From an uncultured bacterium (GTDB lineage: Bacteria > Actinomycetota > Coriobacteriia > Coriobacteriales > Coriobacteriaceae), in assembly GCA_905215205.1 (NCBI GenBank), contig CAJMPK010000027.1, positions 1 to 13,539 of the forward strand: 13,539 nucleotides of DNA, given 5' to 3'. Shown piece after piece: positions 1 through 6,947 of this stretch (position 1 is its first letter; each line of letters begins with the position of its first letter). Below the pieces are notes generated by a model. The model was not told the origin of the DNA, made no database searches, and worked only from the letters and a program-made list of their open reading frames with translations. Position numbers and translations under genes: made by a program.

Positions 1-1467
1 GCCAAGAGGGCTCCGGGTTCGTGCCGTCCCGGCCGCGGTTTTGCGGGGCGCGCGTATCCCGTAAAGCGTCAGGAGAAGGGCGAGCCGGCTTCGACCGCTC
101 AGGCCGATAAGGCCGAACGAACTGAGAAAACCGTTGAGCCGGTGGCTTGCGAGCAGCAACCTTCCGAGTCGCAGTCTGCGACTGACACCGAGGTCAAAGC
201 TCAACAGTCCGCTGATAAACAGGCGGGGGAGAGCGCTTCGAGCAAGCCCCGCCGTCGTCGTCACCGTGGCGGCCGTGGCTCAAATGCCGAGACCGTGGCC
301 GAGAAGGCGACAACGCAAAACAAGGATGTGAAGGCTGAGACCCCGGTGGAGCAGCCCAAGCGCCGGCCGGCGAAGGGGGACAAGTCCGAACGTTCGCAAA
401 AGAGCTCGTCCGCGCCAAAGCAAGAGCGCAAAGCTCAGGCAGATTCCAAGCACAAATCCCAGGCGCAGCCCAAACCGACTGCAAACGATGCGGCCGCCCA
501 GCAGCCTGAGCAGCCCGCTCATGGCGAGGTTTCGGCGTTTGCTCTGGCCCGTGTCCTGGGCAGGCAGCTGCTCAAGGTCGTTCCCACGCCAATGGCGCTC
601 TCCAAGATTAAGGAGCAACAGACTCAAATCGTTAAGGTCGAGGGCAAGGACGGCAAAAAGGCTCCGCAGCGCACTCAGCACAACGAGATGTCCAACCGCA
701 AGATTGCCGAGGAAATCGCAATCATCCAGGCTTGGATCGAGCAGAACCGAGGTGCCGATACGCCGGTTGCCTCGCGCCGCCAGCGTGCCTACCAGATCTT
801 TAACGACGAGAAGGCTTTTGACGGCAAGCACGGTGAGCGCCTGATCAGACGTATGACCGAAAAGGGCATCAGCATGCAGGCGATCAAGGTCGCCCCCAAT
901 CGCCCCGTGCACTTTACGGGCTTCTTTACGCTGGGAGCCGACAAGCCGTTCATTATGGTCGAGAACCTGGACACCTACGACGAGATCGTCAAGCTGCTGC
1001 GTGGCCGCAAGCACGCCAAGCTCTTTGGCATCAAGGTGGGCGGCGTGATTTTTGGCGGCGGATGCAAGGCGAGCGTCTCGCATGCCCTGGACGATTATCT
1101 GGCCGAGATTGGCTATCGCTTTAACTACGTCTACTACGTGGGCGATATCGATCGCGAGGGCGCGCGCATCGTCGAGCAGACTCGCAATGCCAATGTGGTT
1201 GAGATTCGCCTGCATGCCGGCATGTATCGCGCTATGCTCGCCGAGCATAAGCGTCGCGTGAAGGCCGGCGGAGAGTGCGAGCCCGCGGCTGCCAACCAGG
1301 GTGTGCCGCAGAACCTGGCAGCGACGATCAAGGATCTGCCCATGGTTACGCGCGTACAGTTCCGCAACGTGCTACGTGAAGGCGGGCGCATTCCGCAGGA
1401 GATCCTGATGACCGCCGACTATCGGGATGGCGACTCGGGAAGCTTCGACCGCATGCTGAACAACTAA
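1..1467 (+). CDS. JetD-like (DUF2220/TOPRIM) protein, 5'-truncated by window edge
   Basis: The reading frame is open from base 1, so the gene starts upstream; 488 residues are visible. A GTG at 142 exists but has no convincing ribosome binding site, and the same low-complexity composition continues above it. Visible residues 1 to ~175 are rich in Lys, Arg, Gln, Ala, Glu and Pro, with an RRRRHRGGRG-type basic patch, and are probably disordered and nucleic-acid binding. The folded part begins near residue 180. It contains an AYQIFNDEKAF segment, then FIMVENLD with Glu321, then a Gly-rich GVIFGGG strand, then YYVGDIDREG with Asp382 and Asp384. This Glu...DxD order matches the TOPRIM-like C-terminal domain of the JetD family, the nuclease subunit of the Wadjet SMC defence complex. 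Known: JetD works with JetA, JetB and JetC. Seen: none of those partners lies in the window. Function is therefore inferred; it could be a stand-alone housekeeping DNA or RNA enzyme. The family call is fairly sure, the role is not. Confidence 0.68.
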   Translation, partial: AKRAPGSCRPGRGFAGRAYPVKRQEKGEPASTAQADKAERTEKTVEPVACEQQPSESQSATDTEVKAQQSADKQAGESASSKPRRRRHRGGRGSNAETVAEKATTQNKDVKAETPVEQPKRRPAKGDKSERSQKSSSAPKQERKAQADSKHKSQAQPKPTANDAAAQQPEQPAHGEVSAFALARVLGRQLLKVVPTPMALSKIKEQQTQIVKVEGKDGKKAPQRTQHNEMSNRKIAEEIAIIQAWIEQNRGADTPVASRRQRAYQIFNDEKAFDGKHGERLIRRMTEKGISMQAIKVAPNRPVHFTGFFTLGADKPFIMVENLDTYDEIVKLLRGRKHAKLFGIKVGGVIFGGGCKASVSHALDDYLAEIGYRFNYVYYVGDIDREGARIVEQTRNANVVEIRLHAGMYRAMLAEHKRRVKAGGECEPAAANQGVPQNLAATIKDLPMVTRVQFRNVLREGGRIPQEILMTADYRDGDSGSFDRMLNN

Positions 1468-1470
1468 AAT

Positions 1471-1500
1471 TCCGCCGTTCTACCGAACGGCGGACTTCTT
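1471..1500 (+). terminator. Rho-independent terminator of the JetD-like gene
   Basis: A perfect 10-bp stem, TCCGCCGTTC paired with GAACGGCGGA, has a 4-base TACC loop and a moderately T-rich tail. It begins 4 bases after the TAA stop. Confidence 0.85.
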
Positions 1501-1621
1501 GACGCTGCGAGGGGCCCTGGCACGGCAATCTGACGTTCAACTTCGGCGGCGCGACCAGAAGGTCAGCGCCGCCTTGTTTCACGTCACCTTGCCATACCAG
1601 GGCCCCTCTCGCTGTCACGTC
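1501..1621. repeat. ~120-bp imperfect palindrome
   Basis: The left arm (1501-1556) and right arm (1561-1621) are reverse complements over nearly their full length around an AGAA loop at 1557-1560, with a few mismatches and 1-2 base gaps. The outer core pairs GAGGGGCCCTGG with CCAGGGCCCCTC. The inner core pairs GGCGGCGCGACC with GGTCAGCGCCGCC, with one extra base. Neither strand has a credible gene. It may be a mobile palindromic element (REP or MITE type) or encode a long hairpin RNA. It lies directly after a terminator, so read-through expression is unlikely to be its main source. Confidence 0.75.
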
Positions 1622-1766
1622 CAAAACATCGAGGTTAAGTGGCCTCCTGTTCGTGCGGAACTCGCGATAAACCTAAGCCGGTGTCCCCACTCTCCCGGGG
1701 CCTGCGGCTACTTGGTTGTCGCATGCGGCTCGCTTTTCGGAACTGGGCTGATATTTTCTAGATGAA

Positions 1767-1807
1767 AGGCGCTCTTGGTCCTTATGGGCCTGGGGCGCCT
1801 GTCTTTT
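1767..1807 (+). terminator. Terminator-like hairpin with no recognised gene upstream
   Basis: AGGCGCTC (1767-1774) pairs with GGGCGCCT (1793-1800) using one G-T pair. A second inner stem GGTCC/GGGCC closes on a TTAT loop, and GTCTTTT follows. No gene or recognisable RNA precedes it between 1622 and 1766, so it may end an unrecognised small RNA or be part of the repeat-rich region. Confidence 0.5.
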
Positions 1808-1826
1808 AAAGGTAGATTTTTGGGAG

Positions 1827-1886
1827 GCCGGCACTTGGAGACGTTCCTTTAGTGCCGGCACTTTAAGAACGTCCCCAAGTGCCGGC
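1827..1886. repeat. 60-bp palindromic repeat built on GTGCCGGCAC
   Basis: The unit starts GCCGGCACTTGG and ends CCAAGTGCCGGC. It is centred on the perfect palindrome GTGCCGGCAC (1852-1861). The intervening arms (GACGTTC and GAACGTC) are also complementary, so almost the whole 60 bases self-pair. The form is that of a REP/BIME-like interspersed repeat. It abuts the next repeat segment at 1887. Confidence 0.7.
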
Positions 1887-2030
1887 TGTGGGGCGGAGGG
1901 ATTCCGCGTCCGCCTTTTCGGCGGCCGCGCTCCGCTGCGTCGCTTCGCTCCTTGCGTGCTGCGCTGGAAAACGCTTCGCGTTTCCTCAGCTCCGCACCCT
2001 TGCGGGTTCGAATCCCTCCGCTTGCCCACA
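1887..2030. repeat. GC-rich segment with terminal inverted repeats and a tRNA T-arm-like end
   Basis: The segment begins TGTGGG-GCGGAGGGATTC (1887-1904) and ends GAATCCCTCCGCTTGCCCACA (2010-2030), inverted copies apart from a three-base gap. The right end, GGGTTCGAATCCCTCCG, is the same as the T-arm and 3' strand of the nearby tRNA-Gln but in opposite orientation. Inside are several short GC-rich hairpins, including CCGCA/TGCGG and GGAAAACG..CGTTTCC. No D-arm, anticodon arm or matching acceptor stem can be folded, so it is not a functional tRNA. It may be a tRNA-derived attachment-site remnant, a small non-autonomous mobile element or a structured RNA. Confidence 0.5.
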
Positions 2031-2075
2031 AGAAAAGCCTCCCGATCGGCTATGCGTTCGAGAGGCTTGTTTCTT
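2031..2075. terminator. Bidirectional terminator downstream of tRNA-Gln
   Basis: AAGCCTC (2035-2041) pairs with GAGGCTT (2062-2068). On the minus strand the stem is followed by TTCTTGT just beyond the tRNA-Gln 3' end. On the plus strand it is followed by GTTTCTTT. It can therefore stop transcription from either side. Confidence 0.75.
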
Positions 2076-2150
2076 TGGCTGGGACGGAGGGATTCGAACC
2101 CCCAACAGCCGGCACCAAAAACCGGAGTTCTACCGTTGAACTACGTCCCA
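2076..2150 (-). tRNA. tRNA-Gln (anticodon UUG)
   Basis: The minus strand folds as a full cloverleaf. The 7-bp acceptor is TGGGACG/CGTCCCA. The D-arm is GTTC-AACGGTA-GAAC. The anticodon arm is CCGGT-TTTTGGT-GCCGG with anticodon TTG at 2116-2118, then a 5-base variable loop, and the T-arm is GGGGG-TTCGAAT-CCCTC. The discriminator is G and CCA is encoded (2076-2078), both typical of bacterial tRNA-Gln. It reads CAA, and CAG by wobble. Confidence 0.95.
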
Positions 2151-2181
2151 ATGTGTGGTGTTGCCCAAAAGCAACTCGTTT

Positions 2182-2210
2182 AGTTTACCTAATCTGCGAG
2201 GGCATCGCAA
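2182..2210 (-). promoter_or_regulatory. Candidate promoter of tRNA-Gln
   Basis: On the minus strand, TTGCGA (2205-2210) is followed after exactly 17 bases by TAAACT (2182-2187). This places the start of transcription about 25 bases ahead of the mature tRNA. The -35 box overlaps the 3' end of the upstream peptidoglycan-binding gene. Confidence 0.45.
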
Positions 2211-3094
2211 ACGCCATCGAGCAGGCGTACGGCGAGTGTCTGCGCGTCGCTGGCCGTGAAGGTGCCGTTGTAGCGCGTCATGCCCGTGAGCTCAATGCGA
2301 ATACGTGCCGGCTTCTGCTGCGCGGCGACATTGGCAGTGCGGATGCGCTGGGCCAGGTTGTGGCACTCGGCGAGGGCAATCGTGGCGCGCGGTGCGGCGT
2401 CGGCGGGCAGCTCGTCGCTTGCGATCTCGAGCACCAGGTCAACGTCGGTTGGGACCTCGGAGTCGCAGAGCATCATGCCGCTGTTGTCGGTCGTTGCCGT
2501 GGCGATATTCCACATGCGCGACGCAACACTGCGTGCGATGGGGTCCTCGCCGATAACGGCAATCTGGAAGCGCTCGAGCACGTTGGCGGCGCGAGCAAAA
2601 CCGATGCGGGACTCGGCTTCGGTGACCGAGGGCTTGCCCTCCCACACATGGTGCAGGCGGTTGATGTAGGCGTAGGTGTCCTGGAAGGCCATGCCGTCGG
2701 CAAACAGGCCGACATTTTCCTGGAACTGCTGCAGAGCGGCCTCGGTGTGCGGGCCAAAATAGCCGTCGTCCTCACCGCAGGCAAAGCCCAAAACGTTGAG
2801 CGCGCGCTGCAGGGCCTGAACGTCGGCGCCATGGAAATTGGGCATGCGCAGATAGAGCGTGCGGTCGCCCAGCTTATACGAGGCGTCTACCAGGGCGCTC
2901 CAACAGGGGATATCGACGGCGCAGCCAGCGGCAAGGCCGCTATCGAGCCTAAAGGTGCCAACAGCCTGCTCGGTGGTGGTGCCAAAGCGCTTGTCGGAGA
3001 CCTCGGCGTCATCGATTGTATAGCCGAGCTGCAGAAGGCGGGACTGGACGTCCTCGACGGCTGCTCCCTGCATGCCCGTTGTAATAGGTTCCAT
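2189..3094 (-). CDS. Cytoplasmic peptidoglycan-binding-repeat protein with amidase-like C-terminus
   Basis: This 301-residue protein has two PG_binding_1 repeats, about residues 5-68 and 75-140. The second has the clear pattern GADVQALQRALNVLGF...DGYFGPHTEAALQQFQ. There is no signal peptide or membrane segment. The C-terminal half (about 165-301) is not certain. Its order of segments (an IAVIGEDPIARSVASRM start, an IASDE strand and a PARIRIELTG...LLDGV ending) recalls the amidase_3 fold without the zinc-binding His/Glu residues. Two N-terminal repeats plus an inert cytoplasmic amidase fold is the plan of CwlM, the actinobacterial regulator of peptidoglycan precursor synthesis. That comparison is inference. 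The ATG start is supported by AAAGGGG about 7 bases upstream. The gene stands alone between tRNA-Gln and the prenyl synthase, on the same strand as both. Confidence 0.75.
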   Translation of the reverse strand: MEPITTGMQGAAVEDVQSRLLQLGYTIDDAEVSDKRFGTTTEQAVGTFRLDSGLAAGCAVDIPCWSALVDASYKLGDRTLYLRMPNFHGADVQALQRALNVLGFACGEDDGYFGPHTEAALQQFQENVGLFADGMAFQDTYAYINRLHHVWEGKPSVTEAESRIGFARAANVLERFQIAVIGEDPIARSVASRMWNIATATTDNSGMMLCDSEVPTDVDLVLEIASDELPADAAPRATIALAECHNLAQRIRTANVAAQQKPARIRIELTGMTRYNGTFTASDAQTLAVRLLDGVCDALAD

Positions 3095-3201
3095 GAACGA
3101 ACCCCTTTCGGCGTACCATTCGTACTATTTGAGCGTCTGTCGGATAGACAACGCAAAGGGATGCATAAACATGCACTCAACAGTGTAGCAAGTTGTGCCT
3201 A

Positions 3202-3222
3202 AAAACGCTGCTGACAGGTTTT
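3202..3222. terminator. Weak bidirectional terminator-like hairpin
   Basis: AAAAC(G)CTG and CAGGTTTT pair around a CTGA loop with one bulged G. The A/T-rich ends sit so that either strand would carry a U-rich tail. It lies 10 bases past the prenyl synthase stop codon and ahead of the next minus-strand gene, so it may separate them. Confidence 0.4.
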
Positions 3223-3232
3223 ATAGCCCCCG

Positions 3233-4297
3233 TTAGTTAAGGCGCTCCACAAAGAAATCTGCCATGGAGAGGAACAGCTCGCGTGCGTGCGGATCAAGCT
3301 CAACGTTCTCGATGGCCGCTTTGGCCTTAGCGGTCAGGTCGAGCGCGTAAGTGTGGGCGTAATCGATGGAGCCGGTCTCCTGGAAGATCTCCACGGCGCG
3401 TGCGAGCTGCACGGGATCATCGGTGCCCGAGGAAAGAATCGCCTCGACCTCGTCGTGGTGGCGCTCATCAGAGAGGGCATGTACGGCGACAAGCGTGCGC
3501 TTGCCCTCGGTGATGTCGGTGCGGAAGTCCTTGTTGGCGGCTTCCTTAGTGCCGACAAGGTTGAGCAGGTCGTCCTGAATCTGAAAGGCGAGGCCCGTGT
3601 GCAGGCCAAAGGCGCGCAGCGCTTCGATTTGCTTATCGCTGCCGCCGCCGATAATGGCTCCGGCGGCAAGCGGCGTGGCTCCGCTGTAAAACGCGGTCTT
3701 GTGCGTCGCCATGTCCAGGTAGTCATCAACCGAGATATCAAAGCGCCCGTCACGGACCCAACCCAGGTCGAGCGCTTGACCCTCGATGGTGCGGACGATC
3801 ATCTCGGTAAGCTCGTGGAGCACGCGCAGCTTCACGTCGGACTCCAGCGTAGGGTCGTCGAGAACCGTCTTGGTGACCATGGTGAGCGCCAGGTCGCCAC
3901 AATTGATGGCAAGGCCCGTGCCCTCGGTAAGGTGCATGCAGGGCTTGCCTCGACGAAGCTGTCCGTTGTCGGCGATGTCGTCGTGGATCAGCGCGCCCGA
4001 CTGGAAATGCTCGATGGCTGCCGCGGCGCTGCGGGCGCTCTCAAAGCTACCGCCCACTGCGGTTGCGGCGAGCATACAGATAAGCGGGCGGTGGCGCTTG
4101 CCGGCGTTGGCCGTAAAAGCCGAGAGCGGCGCATACAGGTAGCGCTCGATATCGGCAGAGGTCGCCTGTCCGTCAAAGAACGTGGCCAGATAGTCGTTGA
4201 TCTGGTCAAAGTGCTGGGCTAAAAAGCTGGTAAACGGACTGGACACGGGTTCTCGCATTCTTTCTTGGGTTACATCGTTGCGGTGTGCAGATACCAT
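3233..4297 (-). CDS. trans-polyprenyl diphosphate synthase
   Basis: This enzyme family condenses isopentenyl diphosphate units onto an allylic diphosphate to make quinone side chains or lipid-carrier precursors. All hallmarks are present in 354 residues: GKRHRP (66-71), the first Asp-rich motif DDIAD (106-110) followed by LRRGKP, GQALDLGW (173-180), K200-T, and the second Asp-rich motif as FQIQDDLLN (239-246), then GKR (265-267). In the second motif the third Asp is replaced by Asn, a known variant. Small residues (Gly101, Ala102) at positions -5 and -4 from the first motif suggest a product longer than farnesyl; this is inference. Start choice is uncertain: ATG 4297 has no good ribosome binding site. 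An in-frame ATG at 4258, giving 341 residues, has a purine-rich AAGAAAGA just upstream and would start closer to the family's usual N-terminus. The gap to the upstream PTS gene is 74 bases. Confidence 0.92.
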   Translation of the reverse strand: MVSAHRNDVTQERMREPVSSPFTSFLAQHFDQINDYLATFFDGQATSADIERYLYAPLSAFTANAGKRHRPLICMLAATAVGGSFESARSAAAAIEHFQSGALIHDDIADNGQLRRGKPCMHLTEGTGLAINCGDLALTMVTKTVLDDPTLESDVKLRVLHELTEMIVRTIEGQALDLGWVRDGRFDISVDDYLDMATHKTAFYSGATPLAAGAIIGGGSDKQIEALRAFGLHTGLAFQIQDDLLNLVGTKEAANKDFRTDITEGKRTLVAVHALSDERHHDEVEAILSSGTDDPVQLARAVEIFQETGSIDYAHTYALDLTAKAKAAIENVELDPHARELFLSMADFFVERLN

Positions 4298-4371
4298 ATT
4301 GCCACATTGGAGTTGCCGGCGCGTCTGTTTTGGCGATTTGGGGAAACGGGACGCGTGCGCGTGCCGGCTGC

Positions 4372-6822
4372 TTATATAAGCCTAAAGTGCTCGAGCGCCT
4401 TGACGACGCCATCTTTGTCGACCGAGTCGGTGATGTAGTCGGCGCGCTTTTTGAGATAGTCCGGCGCATTGCCCATGGCGATACCGACATCGACGGCGTT
4501 CATCAGCGAGACGTCATTGCTGGCGTCGCCGATGCCGTATACGGTTCCGTGGTGGGGATCGAGGGCGTCGAGTACAGACTGGATGCCCCCGCGCTTCGTG
4601 CATTCGCGGGGCGAGATCTCGGTTACCTCGAGTTCGAGCTCGTTAAAGCACAGCAGCGGCTCAAGTGCCTTATCTTGAGCGATGCGGCTGGCGAGCGATG
4701 TAGACATCAAGATCTTGTAGGCACTGTAATGTTGCAGCTGCGTGACTGCGTCGCCCAGGGTGCGCGCGTATCCGGGAGCATCGGGGGCATCGGCACTCAT
4801 GCGCACGACGCCGTTGAGGCCCTCAAAGCGGATGACCTCGCCCGACTGCTCAAGATAGGGGGCAAGGCGCTGCAGCATGCCGGGCGTCATCGCTAAATCG
4901 CGAATCACGTGTCCCTCAAGTTCGACATAGCCACCCGCGAGGCAGACGATGCCGGCCCAGGGCAGCTCGAGCAGCTTTGGATGGATGCAACTCAGTGTGC
5001 GCCCTGTGCAGATAAACGCCATATTGCCCTTGGCAACAAAATCACGGATGGCTTGCGAGACCGCTTCATTGGGGTAGGGGGAGAGGTCTCGCTCATCCTC
5101 GGGGAGCTCTTGGGCGAGTTTGGGATCTTGCCAGGCGAGCGTACCGTCGATGTCGAAGAAGCAGATATCGCCGTGCTTGTGGGTTGGGCTGGCGACAGGG
5201 GAGGCCGAGGCGGTGGGCACAAATCCCGGCTCGAGGCCCATGATCTGGTCAAAATGCTCTTTAACGCGGGGAACGGAGATGCCGATGATCACCTGGGCGG
5301 TCTTGCCCGTAATGATGAGGCCTTTGGCGCCCACCGCGACAAACGACGCGTTATCTGCAACGATAGAAGGGTCTGCAACTTCGACGCGCAGGCGCGTGGC
5401 GCAGTTGGTTGCGCCCACGATATTGCCAACGCCACCTAAAAGCTGAATTACCCGCTCAGCGAGGACGTGATCTTGATCGGATTGACTATTGACCTCGTCA
5501 TTGGGAGATTGCTCTTTGGCAAAGCCGCTTCCCGTTAAATGATCGATTGCCGCGCGATTGGCGACATGATCCTCGCGGCCCGGCGTCTTAAGGTCATAGA
5601 TCAAGATGAGTGCTCGAAAACTCACAAAAAAGATGAGGCTAAAGGCAAGGCCGATACCGAGCGCCAAAAGATAGGCACCGGCATGCGTGCGCATGAGCGG
5701 AATAAAGTTGAAGGCTGCCATCTCCATGAGGCCGCCCGAGAAGATGCCGACGATGCCAAAGAGATTCATGGTTGTGGCAAGGCAAGACGATAAGACGGCG
5801 TAGAGAAAAAAGAGCCCGGGGTGGGTGAACATAAAGAGAAACTCGAGTGGCTCGGTAACGCCGCAAACCACCGAGGCGATGATGGCGGGAACAAGGATGA
5901 CCCTGAGGCCGGCGCGGCGCTCTGGTTTTGCGGTGGAGTAGAACGCGGCTGCGATGGCGGGAAGGCCAAAGAGCTTGACCCAGCCGGTGGCGGTAAAACC
6001 GGCCCACGGCGCAAGTTCATTAAGGGGGCGCGTGCTATGGGAGAGGATGGGGAGCAAGCTGCTCCACGTGGCGTAGATGCCGTCGTTAATGACTAGGTTG
6101 TCGTAGTAGATCGGCATGTAGAGCAGGTGGTGCAGCCCCATGGGCTCGAGCGCTCGCTCCAAAAACACAAAGATGCCCACGCCAAAGGGGCCGACGCTCG
6201 TAAGTGCATGGCGCAGCGTTTCGGTCATTGCGTATACGGAGGGCACGATGGCGGCCGAGATAGCGGCAAGGGCAAACACGGCAAAAAAGCTGATGAGGTA
6301 GACCAGCGAGGAGCCCGAGAAGGTGCCGAGCCAATCGGGAACCTTTGCATCGTAGAAGCGGTCATGGATGGCGACGACGGTTGCCGATACCGCCAGCGGG
6401 CCGATAATGCCGGTGTCGAGCGTCTTGATGCCGTCGATGACGGTGATACCGCTGGCGGAGGTCAAAGATGACGGGTACTCAAGTCCAAGGTTGTCTCCGC
6501 TCAGCTTAATGATCTCGCTCAAAAAGAAGCAGTAGGCAAAATAGGCGACGAGAGCCTCGAGGCAGCAACGAGCTGGTTGTTTTTGGGCAAGACCGATGGG
6601 CAGCGCTACGGCAAAAAGGAGCGGGAGGCGTTTAAAGACCGTCCACGAGCCGCGCTGGATGATGGTCCAAAAAACGTACCAAGGGGTTCCGTATACGGCG
6701 AGATCGCCGACGATGTCAGCAGTCGTTGCGAGAGCGGAGACGCCGACCATGAGGCCTGATATAGAAAACAGCATGGCGGGCGCGAACATTGCCCCGCCAA
6801 AGCGTTGGATTTTTTGCAGCAT
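4372..6822 (-). CDS. PTS EIIC-EIIB protein fused to a HAD (Cof-type) phosphatase
   Basis: This 816-residue protein joins three functions. Residues 1 to ~420 are a multi-spanning glucose/alpha-glucoside-family EIIC domain that starts MLQKIQRFGGAMFAPAM, as in MalX-like permeases. Residues ~450-535 are EIIB, with the phosphorylated cysteine Cys474 in GATNCATRLR. Residues ~550-816 are a HAD hydrolase with all motifs intact: FFDIDGT (Asp557, Asp559), CTGRT, a Lys in CTKRGG, and GDASND (Asp766, Asp770). There is no EIIA domain, so phosphate must come from a separate EIIA. EIIC and EIIB would import and phosphorylate a sugar. The fused phosphatase may dephosphorylate that sugar phosphate or a by-product; this is inference. 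GGAAGG lies 6 bases before the ATG. The gene is divergent from a TreR-like regulator, and an operator-like GTTTAAAC sits in its probable promoter. The reading frame is continuous, so the fusion does not depend on a frameshift. Confidence 0.92.
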   Translation of the reverse strand: MLQKIQRFGGAMFAPAMLFSISGLMVGVSALATTADIVGDLAVYGTPWYVFWTIIQRGSWTVFKRLPLLFAVALPIGLAQKQPARCCLEALVAYFAYCFFLSEIIKLSGDNLGLEYPSSLTSASGITVIDGIKTLDTGIIGPLAVSATVVAIHDRFYDAKVPDWLGTFSGSSLVYLISFFAVFALAAISAAIVPSVYAMTETLRHALTSVGPFGVGIFVFLERALEPMGLHHLLYMPIYYDNLVINDGIYATWSSLLPILSHSTRPLNELAPWAGFTATGWVKLFGLPAIAAAFYSTAKPERRAGLRVILVPAIIASVVCGVTEPLEFLFMFTHPGLFFLYAVLSSCLATTMNLFGIVGIFSGGLMEMAAFNFIPLMRTHAGAYLLALGIGLAFSLIFFVSFRALILIYDLKTPGREDHVANRAAIDHLTGSGFAKEQSPNDEVNSQSDQDHVLAERVIQLLGGVGNIVGATNCATRLRVEVADPSIVADNASFVAVGAKGLIITGKTAQVIIGISVPRVKEHFDQIMGLEPGFVPTASASPVASPTHKHGDICFFDIDGTLAWQDPKLAQELPEDERDLSPYPNEAVSQAIRDFVAKGNMAFICTGRTLSCIHPKLLELPWAGIVCLAGGYVELEGHVIRDLAMTPGMLQRLAPYLEQSGEVIRFEGLNGVVRMSADAPDAPGYARTLGDAVTQLQHYSAYKILMSTSLASRIAQDKALEPLLCFNELELEVTEISPRECTKRGGIQSVLDALDPHHGTVYGIGDASNDVSLMNAVDVGIAMGNAPDYLKKRADYITDSVDKDGVVKALEHFRLI

Positions 6823-6865
6823 GTTCTGCCTTCCGAATATCGAGGCGCGTTGCGCGTGGGGAAAC

Positions 6866-6888
6866 GTTTAAACAATGGATTCATTGTA
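6866..6888 (-). promoter_or_regulatory. PTS promoter -10 box with adjacent GTTTAAAC operator
   Basis: On the minus strand TACAAT (6883-6888) is a good -10 box. No strong -35 is seen 17 bases upstream. The perfect palindrome GTTTAAAC (6866-6873) falls about 10 bases past the -10, overlapping the expected start of transcription, a classic repressor position. A 6-4-6 inverted repeat ACAATG-GATT-CATTGT (6872-6887) covers the same site. Confidence 0.5.
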
Positions 6889-6947
6889 GAGGACCAGACG
6901 ATTGTCGTGCCGGCAGTTTTGAGCGAAACCGATTTGGGCATGACAGA

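Noticed and set aside
280..1248. Long open frame on the minus strand opposite the JetD-like gene
   Set aside because: It mirrors the codon bias of the plus-strand gene, is Leu-rich with no domain pattern and has no ribosome binding site. The same holds for other long antisense frames at 3287-4222, 4909-5439, 7940-8752, 10582-11262 and 11582-12406.
1..1467. A Wadjet (JetABCD) defence system
   Set aside because: Only a JetD-like domain is visible; no SMC, kleisin or KITE-type gene lies in the window, so a complete system is not supported.
1887..2030. A second tRNA gene (for example tRNA-Ser) on the plus strand
   Set aside because: The T-arm-like end is convincing, but the T-stem has a mismatch, the 3' end lacks a proper discriminator-CCA, and no acceptor 5' strand, D-arm or anticodon arm can be drawn.
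1952..3202. 416-codon open frame on the plus strand over tRNA-Gln and the peptidoglycan-binding gene
   Set aside because: It runs through the tRNA and is antisense to a gene with clear domain repeats; no start signal or domain is seen.
4315..4368. GCCGGC-flanked imperfect inverted repeat between the PTS and prenyl synthase genes as a terminator
   Set aside because: The pairing (GCCGGCGCGTC with GACGCG and a distant GCCGGC) is interrupted, the loop is long and no T-run follows on the minus strand.
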